The notes under the pieces are model-generated. The model searched no databases. It was not told the DNA's origin and worked only from the letters and a program-made list of their open reading frames with translations. The translations under genes and the position numbers were made by a program. A DNA stretch of 64,000 bases, taken from positions 468,044 to 532,043 of the forward strand of contig MU006107.1 in the NCBI GenBank assembly GCA_010093705.1. Reading direction: 5' to 3'. Position 1 is the stretch's first letter. Every line of letters starts with the position of its first letter. This DNA comes from Patellaria atrata CBS 101060 (Eukaryota > Ascomycota > Dothideomycetes > Patellariales > Patellariaceae). Of the stretch, positions 58,145 through 64,000 are shown piece after piece.

Positions 58145-61100
58145 AGGATAAATCTTCAAGTAAATGCAGATATAATTCGATAGAAAGGTAAAATCAACCT
58201 TACGCAATCAGCCGGTCAAATTAGATTTTTTATATCGCTTTTAGTTCCTTTAATACAGCCTGCGATATAAATCGCTGGTTAGGAATGTTGATGGGGTCAC
58301 TTTCTATCTATGCGTCCCTACTGGCGCTATCCCTCCAACCAATTAAAAGAAGAAGAAGGAGAAGAAGCGAAGAAAGTCCGAATAGAAGAAATAGAATATC
58401 TCCCTCTCTCTATTCTCCCTCTCCTTTGCTGTAACTCCCTTTTCATTAGGCTTATCAATATCAATGGATCAATTTAATACCCTTTTTATTCATATTCCAT
58501 GCTATCGTGTCGCCGTTTGTAAAGAATGTCACGTTGGTATAGTAAAGGCCAATATCGCCCGCCACCTAGACACTCGACACGCGAATTTGACGAGGAGCAC
58601 ACTGCAGGAAATCGCCCGGGCGGCTAGAGCGATCGAGGAGCTGGCGGAAGGTGAGGAACAGGTGGTATACCCGGGCCCGGACTCCGAGCCCGTGCCCCAC
58701 CTTGCTGTGTGGCGCGACGGGCTAAAGTGCACGCGGTGCGGTTATATCCGCCGAACTATACAGGACGTGCAGTCGCACTGCCGCGAGCAGCACGGCTGGG
58801 CGAACCCGCGGAAGAGGGGCCGCATGGCCAAGGGCTGCCGGGCCGAGGCCAACGCGATGTGGGTGGAAGGGGTGCACTGCCAGAAGTTTGCGGGAGCCGG
58901 CAAGCTAGGGAAGCTGTTTGAGGTTAAGAGCCAGGAGGAGAAGATAGACGCGGGGAGAGGTATACCGCAGGACGAGGGAGTCGAGATAAGCCAACAACTA
59001 GAAAGAATGTTTATCAAGGTGTCTAGACAGCTAGAGAAGGCGGAGGAGGATGCGTACTCGATCGTGGAGCCGGACAGTGACAGGTTCATCCCCAACACGT
59101 GGCTGGACAGATCAGGATGGGCAAAGCATTTTGCCGGTTTCGATCGCACTTGGCTGCGCTCATTGGTCCAGAGGCCAGGAAGGCACGAGAGCGCGCTGAC
59201 AAAGCTATGCTGGGCGGTTGAGAGTGTGATATATAAGGCCCAGCGGTCATCGACAGCTGAGGTTATGGGATTGCCATCCATGAATTACATCAATAGAAGA
59301 GAAGCAGGGAATGATACTAACGAGAAGCCGTTAAACACGCGGCAGGCCGGCTCAACGATGATTAGATATAGTCGGGTCTGGGTCGGCATGATTGGCTACA
59401 TCTGGAGGACATACAAGCTGGAAGCAGGCTTGCCGGCAGCGGGCAATGGCGTAGTAGAAGAAGACGGGGAAGAGGGAAGCGGGCATGAGCGTACTAAGAG
59501 GAGGCCAACGTACCGGCTGACAGGTAAGCAACAGGAATGCTTATCAGGGATTATTGATATAGTTAGAGAGGATAAGGATGAGGAGGATGGTGAGGGAAGA
59601 GAAGACGAAGAAGAAGTATACTATAAGCTCACGGCGGTAGAGGATGACGATTACAGCGAGGCTAGTGAGTATAACGTGGAAGACTTATTAGGAGAGGAGG
59701 AAGAAGCCCAGCTAGAGAGTAATACCTTAGCGTTCCTACTATCGCTGTTAGATCACCAGTTAAAGGATAGCGAGTATCAAAGCGCGCTTATCAGTGCCAC
59801 GGCTGCATTCGGTGTAGATGCAGACCAGGGCTGGAAAGGTGTGCTCGCATACACACCTACGCTCTCAGCAATCATCACGGTCGCCAGGATGCTAGTGCTC
59901 TACCAGGCAAGACAGACCAGAATCCGGAGCATCGAGGAGATGATAGGGAGGGATGGAATTGACGGAGAGAAGGCACAAGACCTGGCGCCATCTCACTTCG
60001 AACTGGTGAAAGAGATGACTGGCCGATTTATGACGCTGACGGCTTTTGGAGGCCAGCCTAGTCCGATGGACTCGTTACTACGGCTGCGAACGTATGGGTT
60101 CAAGATTAGGTTCAATACCAACGCTGAGGGTAAAGTGGACTGGGCGGGGGACACGCTACTGTATGGCCATGTCAAGTTCACCGTTCCAGAGCTGCGATCG
60201 ATGATCCATGGGCTGGTGGAGACAGCGCGGCTGGAACTGATGCAGGACCTGCTACTGCTAGACATGGATGAGGATGGCCAGGTTAAGGAAGGCTCGACAA
60301 CGGCGCCGGCCATATGTTGGGACAGCCTGGTGGACAATCCGGCGGAGATGAAGGCCGGATGGAACCTCTTTAAAGATTCCAGAAACACATTTGGAGGTGT
60401 CGACGGCAAAGAGTGGCTGTCAGGGCGCATGGTTAGGGAGCAGAGGCTGAGGCGACGGTTTATCAATAGCATAGCAAAGGACACGGCTGCTCCGGATGGC
60501 TACGGGATCGCTTGGAGGATAGCCCAGGTCAGGCGGTACCAGAAAGCAGGGAAATCGTTCCGCCAGAAGCTGCTTGTGCTGGCACATATGACCGGAGGGA
60601 TGCCAGCGCGGGGGACCGAGATCGTCTCAGTCCAGTACATGAACAGCCCCAACGGGGAGGGTAGAGGGTTGTTTGTGGAGGATGGGCTGCTCGTCTATGT
60701 CACCAGGTACCATAAGGGCATCGGAGCGAGTTCAAGAGCCAAAGTGATCCACCGCTATCTACCAAGGGAGGTTGGCGAGTTGATGTTCTACTACCTCTGG
60801 CTGGTCATCCCGTTCCAGGCCAAGTTGAGCATGGCACCGAGCGGGAGCGTCGCAAGGCAGCCCAGCGCATTCATCTGGGAGCCAGCGGGGGAAAAGACGT
60901 GGGAAGGGCCGCAGCTCAAGAAAAGAATGGGGAGAGCTGGAAGTCGAGAAGCCGAAGGGTCGAGCGAAGGTGATACTATAGCAGAAGATAAAGGTTTGGA
61001 GGAGACGGAAAGGTGGGATACTAACCGTATAGGAAGAGCGCTACAGCAAGTATCTATAAGGTGGCTAGGAGTTAAGCTTGGCATCTTAAGCTGGAGACAC

Positions 61101-61738
61101 TGCGTTAAGGCAATCTATCGCAGGTATATCAGCGACGAGACAGCCCAGCACGCGCTGATAGAGAGCGATGGAGAGGAAGAGGAAGACGAGGCGGACAATC
61201 CATTTGACATTGGCTTTGGGCACGGGTCAAAGACCGCAGAGGCTGTTTACGGCAGGACGGTTGACGAGTCCCCATTTAGTACCGCCAGTCAGCGCTCAGC
61301 CCTACGTAAGGTTAGCAAGAGATGGCACGAGTTTCTTAAGTTCCAGTCGACGCTAGAAGATGATGCTTATCGCAAAGGAAAGATAACAGCAAAAATAAAG
61401 AAGAAGGAAGCTATAGAGGGAGAGATGAAGAGGTGGAAAAGGTTACGAGCGGTTAATATCCGGGAGCAATTGAAGTTGCTGGTTGGGAGCGAGGCAGAGT
61501 TTAGGAGCGTCCAAAGACCGGCACTAGAGGCGATCATGCAACAGAAAAATCCCGTGGTCGTGGTGATGGGAACAGGCGCCGGGAAGAGTATGCTATTCAT
61601 GCTACCGGCATCGTGCTTAATAGGTGTGACAGTTGTCGTGGTCCCACTAATTTCGCTGAGGGCAGATATGAAGGCACGCTGCAGCCATGCCGGGATCGAG
61701 TGTGTCGAATGGGACAGCAGGAGGCCACAGGAATGGGC
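58036..61738 (+). mobile_element. Recombinase-helicase element 1 (5' part, truncated by element 2)
   Basis: Begins with terminal module II, has a ~430-bp leader and a single long ORF, and is cut at 61738 where the next element's CTAAC starts. The sequence lacks the nonsense changes that riddle neighbouring transposons, so it arrived late. The 3' end is not in place next to it. Confidence 0.7.
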
Positions 61739-61742
61739 CTAA
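58464..61742 (+). CDS. Zinc finger (OrsD-like) - tyrosine recombinase - RecQ helicase fusion, helicase truncated
   Basis: 1,092 codons ending in a stop provided by the inserted element 2. Residues ~20-110 hold two fingers of the pattern C-x2-C-x11/12-H-x4-H (CKECHVGIVKANIARHLDTRH; CTRCGYI...HCREQH), as in fungal OrsD-type proteins. The middle carries a tyrosine-recombinase signature: R716 (MPARGTEIVS), K751 (TRYHKGIG), R878-H879 (LSWRHCVKAI), H920 and Y929 (GHGSKTAEAVYGRT; His to Tyr spacing of nine as in integrases). The box II His position is Leu875. The C-terminus starts a RecQ-like helicase: VQRPALEAIMQQ, Walker A GTGAGKS (K1041), VVVVPLISLRADM. The DEAD/DEAH box and all later motifs are lost. 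The zinc finger-RecQ arrangement is known from subtelomeric fungal helicases; the recombinase reading is mine. Confidence 0.8.
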   Translation: MDQFNTLFIHIPCYRVAVCKECHVGIVKANIARHLDTRHANLTRSTLQEIARAARAIEELAEGEEQVVYPGPDSEPVPHLAVWRDGLKCTRCGYIRRTIQDVQSHCREQHGWANPRKRGRMAKGCRAEANAMWVEGVHCQKFAGAGKLGKLFEVKSQEEKIDAGRGIPQDEGVEISQQLERMFIKVSRQLEKAEEDAYSIVEPDSDRFIPNTWLDRSGWAKHFAGFDRTWLRSLVQRPGRHESALTKLCWAVESVIYKAQRSSTAEVMGLPSMNYINRREAGNDTNEKPLNTRQAGSTMIRYSRVWVGMIGYIWRTYKLEAGLPAAGNGVVEEDGEEGSGHERTKRRPTYRLTGKQQECLSGIIDIVREDKDEEDGEGREDEEEVYYKLTAVEDDDYSEASEYNVEDLLGEEEEAQLESNTLAFLLSLLDHQLKDSEYQSALISATAAFGVDADQGWKGVLAYTPTLSAIITVARMLVLYQARQTRIRSIEEMIGRDGIDGEKAQDLAPSHFELVKEMTGRFMTLTAFGGQPSPMDSLLRLRTYGFKIRFNTNAEGKVDWAGDTLLYGHVKFTVPELRSMIHGLVETARLELMQDLLLLDMDEDGQVKEGSTTAPAICWDSLVDNPAEMKAGWNLFKDSRNTFGGVDGKEWLSGRMVREQRLRRRFINSIAKDTAAPDGYGIAWRIAQVRRYQKAGKSFRQKLLVLAHMTGGMPARGTEIVSVQYMNSPNGEGRGLFVEDGLLVYVTRYHKGIGASSRAKVIHRYLPREVGELMFYYLWLVIPFQAKLSMAPSGSVARQPSAFIWEPAGEKTWEGPQLKKRMGRAGSREAEGSSEGDTIAEDKGLEETERWDTNRIGRALQQVSIRWLGVKLGILSWRHCVKAIYRRYISDETAQHALIESDGEEEEDEADNPFDIGFGHGSKTAEAVYGRTVDESPFSTASQRSALRKVSKRWHEFLKFQSTLEDDAYRKGKITAKIKKKEAIEGEMKRWKRLRAVNIREQLKLLVGSEAEFRSVQRPALEAIMQQKNPVVVVMGTGAGKSMLFMLPASCLIGVTVVVVPLISLRADMKARCSHAGIECVEWDSRRPQEWA

Positions 61743-61847
61743 CTACAATGCTTAAGTGTTTTAAGGTCTAAAACACTTTTTTTTTGGCGCCAAGATTCTG
61801 AAAACCGGGGGCTTAAAACACTTTCTTACTTTCAAAAGTGTTTTAAG
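61739..61847 (+). repeat. Terminal module III, arms AAGTGTTTTA
   Basis: CTAAC at 61739-61743 (its TAA is the stop of the upstream ORF); arm 61754-61763, inverted arm 61769-61778, 33-bp connector, inverted arm 61812-61824 (13 bp), arm 61835-61847. Leader words AAATCTTCA and CGATAGAAGGGT follow. Confidence 0.85.
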
Positions 61848-62060
61848 GTCAAAATCTTCAGATATATTGCGATGCAAACCGATAGAAGGGTGCAATTGAC
61901 CTAGGTGAATATTCTAATAAAGTCAGATTCGTTTATTAGCTAGTTTTTTGATGCTAGACTATCATGTTAACATATCAGGTTGGAATTCTTTGGATGAGGC
62001 AAATTTCCATCCGTGCGCACTGCCAAGGGCCTCCATCTCCTAGTCTAGGGGGAGAGCAAG

Positions 62061-62078
62061 CCTCCCTAGAAGTATTCT
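62061..62078 (+). repeat. 18-bp direct repeat, left copy, flanking a family A repeat
   Basis: CCTCCCTAGAAGTATTCT, repeated exactly at 62370-62387. The final T may instead be the first base of the repeat, giving a 17-bp duplication. Confidence 0.9.
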
Positions 62079-62369
62079 GTTAGATGGTGGAGCTATCGGG
62101 GTGTTGATTCTTGTGGTAACCAGGGGTAGTGAGCTAGTCGCTTATACCACCACAATTACGGTATCGTCGTAACCTAGGGTTTCTAAACTAACATAACACT
62201 ATCTTTTAGTTCTTGTGTTGGTGCTATTTTCGTTATTTTCTGAGACATAGATTTCATACTGTTCCGTCCGTTTTAGTACACACCTGCAGTATATAACAGC
62301 TAGATAGAACCTCTCTTTTGAGAATCAAGCGACATATTCCATGCACCTGCAGATCCAGTTTATCTAACA
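62078..62369 (+). repeat. Family A repeat, complete copy (292 bp)
   Basis: TGTTAGATGGTGGAGC to AGTTTATCTAACA, with TG...CA ends and 8-bp terminal inversion. It inserted in the leader of element 2. Confidence 0.85.
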
Positions 62370-62387
62370 CCTCCCTAGAAGTATTCT
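62370..62387 (+). repeat. 18-bp direct repeat, right copy
   Basis: Identical to 62061-62078. Confidence 0.9.
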
Positions 62388-62449
62388 CTCCCAGCGATCA
62401 TGCCTCTACGGAGCAGTTAGCAAGAAAATCAGTCAGAGTTATCATCATC

Positions 62450-64000
62450 ATGGATCAGTTCAACCAGCTTTTCGACTATGCATCAAGATACGGCATTATA
62501 ATCTGCAGAGAGTGTCGGATTGGCTGTTTACTGACGCAGTGTAGTACACATCTAGCAGCAAGGCATGCGCACTTGACCGCAAGAAGCAGGAGAGAGATGG
62601 TCCAGTTTGCGGCCGGCATCAAAGGATTTGCGATGACAGAAGATCAGGTGGTCTGGCCAGTGTCAGGTTCAGATCCGATCCCAGGATTAGCAATCTACAA
62701 GGATGGGCTCAGATGTACAGCAAAAGCAACAACAGAGGGACTGAAGGAGTGCGGATATATCAACAGGGATATAAGAAATATGAAGAGCCACTGTCGCAAG
62801 GAACATGGATGGGTCAGCAAGCAGAGAGGACGACCAGCTGACGGTCTGCAGCCAGATGGAGAAAAGTCATGGATTCAAGGCATACACTGCCAAAAGTTTG
62901 CAGGAGCCGGTAAGCTAGGAAAGCTGTTTGAGGTCAATAGCCAGGAGGAGGAGAAGAAGATGGATGCAGTAGGAAGAGGTGCACAAGAAGAGGAAGTTGA
63001 GATAAGCCAACAACTAGAAGAAATGTTCGCCAATATATCCAGCCAGTTGAAGAAGGCAGAGGAGAATTTATACTCGACCGTGGAACCGGATGAGAATAGG
63101 TTCATCCCCAACGCATGGCTAGACAGAACAGGATGGGCAAAGCATCTTTCCGCTTTTAATCGCGCCTGGTTACGCTCATTGGTCCAGAGGCCAAGGAGAA
63201 ATGAGAGGGCATTGGCAAAGTTGTCTTGGGCAGTTGAGACGGTGATATATAAGGCTCAAAAGTCATCAACAACCAAGGTGATGGGATTAGCATCTATGAA
63301 TTATATTAATAGAAGGGAGGCGGGTAATGATAGCAACGAGAAGCCGTTAAACACACGCCAGACAGGCTTAACGATGATCAGGTATAGCCGGGTCTGGGTT
63401 GGTCTGATTGGCTATATCTGGCGGACGTTCAAGCTGGAGGCAGTGTTGCCAGCAGCTGGCAATGGAGGTATAGTAGAAGAGGACGAGGAGGGGGAAGGCT
63501 GGGAGGAGGTTACTCAGAAGAGACCAATGTACCAGCTAACAGCCAGGCAACAGGAATGCCTATCAAGGATTATAGACATAGTTGGAGAGGATAAAGACGA
63601 GGATGATAGTGAGGGAATGCAAGAAGAGGAAGAAGAAGCATACAATAGACTATCAATAGTAGAAGAGAGTGAGTATTATAGTAAGGCTGGTGAGTATAAT
63701 ATAGAAGACATGTTAGAAGACGAGGAAGAAGCTCAGCTAGAGAATAAGGTGTTAGCATTTCTACTATCCCTATTAGATCACCAGCTGAAGGATAACGAGT
63801 ATCAAAGCGTACTCATCAGCGCTGCAGCTGTATTCGGTGTGGATGTCAACCAAGGCTGGAAAAGCGTGCTGGCATACACACCTGTGCTCTCAGCAATCAT
63901 CACGGTGGCCAGAATGCTGGTTCTTTACCAGGCAAGACTGACCAGGATCCGGAATATAGAGGAGATAATGGAGAGGGATGGGATTGAGGAAGGGGAGACA
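62450..64000 (+). CDS. Paralogue of the zinc finger-recombinase-helicase protein, 5' part (continues beyond window)
   Basis: Open for 517 codons from ATG 62450 to the last base. It begins MDQFNQLFDYASRYGIIICR; the start matches element 1 (MDQFNTLF). Finger 1 is present (CRECRIG...HLAARH). In finger 2 the cysteine pair is split by extra residues (CTAKATTEGLKEC) before GYIN...HCRKEH. From GIHCQKFAGAGKLGKLFEV onward it is closely similar to the upstream protein (for example RFIPN.WLDR.GWAKH and MNYINRREAGND), whereas the first ~140 residues are strongly diverged. The recombinase and helicase parts lie beyond the window, so activity cannot be judged. Confidence 0.85.
   Translation, partial: MDQFNQLFDYASRYGIIICRECRIGCLLTQCSTHLAARHAHLTARSRREMVQFAAGIKGFAMTEDQVVWPVSGSDPIPGLAIYKDGLRCTAKATTEGLKECGYINRDIRNMKSHCRKEHGWVSKQRGRPADGLQPDGEKSWIQGIHCQKFAGAGKLGKLFEVNSQEEEKKMDAVGRGAQEEEVEISQQLEEMFANISSQLKKAEENLYSTVEPDENRFIPNAWLDRTGWAKHLSAFNRAWLRSLVQRPRRNERALAKLSWAVETVIYKAQKSSTTKVMGLASMNYINRREAGNDSNEKPLNTRQTGLTMIRYSRVWVGLIGYIWRTFKLEAVLPAAGNGGIVEEDEEGEGWEEVTQKRPMYQLTARQQECLSRIIDIVGEDKDEDDSEGMQEEEEEAYNRLSIVEESEYYSKAGEYNIEDMLEDEEEAQLENKVLAFLLSLLDHQLKDNEYQSVLISAAAVFGVDVNQGWKSVLAYTPVLSAIITVARMLVLYQARLTRIRNIEEIMERDGIEEGET

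Larger units (their letters stand above)
61739..64000 (+). mobile_element. Recombinase-helicase element 2 (5' part; runs past the window)
   Basis: Begins with module III inside element 1 and contains the second long ORF. Its leader holds a 292-bp family A repeat plus an 18-bp duplication; without these 310 bp the terminus-to-ATG distance is 401 bp, close to the 428 bp in element 1. Confidence 0.7.

Noticed and set aside
58464-61742. Assignment as a Starship captain (DUF3435) or as a Crypton
   Set aside because: The recombinase signature fits tyrosine recombinases in general, but the finger and helicase context differs from either; family placement needs profile searches.
55979-61745. CCCTAA/CTAACC words in the terminal modules as telomere repeats
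   Set aside because: Only single, non-tandem occurrences; not enough to claim telomeric origin, although related helicases are often subtelomeric.
1-64000. tRNA, rRNA or CRISPR features
   Set aside because: No cloverleaf with a T-arm GGTTCRANNCC pattern, no rRNA-like sequence and no regularly spaced direct repeats were seen.

Overview
This window is chromosomal DNA of a filamentous ascomycete (Pezizomycotina; no closer placement can be defended). The evidence is short GT-AG introns of about 47-190 bp, compact housekeeping genes of fungal type, two AA9 lytic polysaccharide monooxygenases, and transposons carrying CAA/CAG to TAA/TAG nonsense changes typical of repeat-induced point mutation (RIP). 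I see no tRNA, rRNA or CRISPR.

Positions 1-34,450 are a gene-rich housekeeping block: the 3' part of LTN1/RKR1 (ribosome quality control ligase), RPA190 (Pol I largest subunit), PRP3 (U4/U6 snRNP), a cytochrome b561 membrane protein, a polyQ coiled-coil protein, a TBC Rab-GAP, a CUE-AlkB-GRF dioxygenase, PEX7 (PTS2 receptor), CHL1 (cohesion helicase), a mitochondrial carrier and a three-RRM SR-like protein of the Gbp2/Hrb1 type. I rebuilt the introns by hand. Every complete model closes to an exact multiple of three, and one depends on an 8-nt microexon.

Positions 34,450-49,000 are gene-poor: two AA9 LPMO genes (40.1-40.9 kb, minus; 47.4-48.4 kb, plus) separated by gene relics, inverted repeats and a dead pogo/Fot1-type transposon with complete terminal inverted repeats. 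Positions 49,000-57,700 are nested transposon debris (LINE pieces, Gag/protease relic, two families of short TGTYAGAY-ended repeats) around an apparently intact PD-(D/E)XK-type gene and a decapitated dynamin-like fragment.

Positions 57,195-64,000 hold the most unusual content. Two long ORFs (58,464-61,742 and 62,450 to the window end) are head-to-tail paralogues. The first reads as N-terminal C2H2/OrsD-like zinc fingers, then a tyrosine-recombinase catalytic signature (R716, K751, R878, H920, Y929), then the start of a RecQ-type helicase (Walker A near residue 1041). Each is preceded by a terminal module that starts with CTAAC and carries four copies of a short arm in the order X, X', X', X. 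The layout and the 32-33 bp connector are conserved between modules, but the arm sequence is different in each. The second element begins inside the helicase domain of the first and truncates it. The N-terminal finger regions of the two proteins are strongly diverged, while the rest is closely similar. I infer a family of recombinase-helicase mobile elements whose recognition arms and DNA-binding domain change together.
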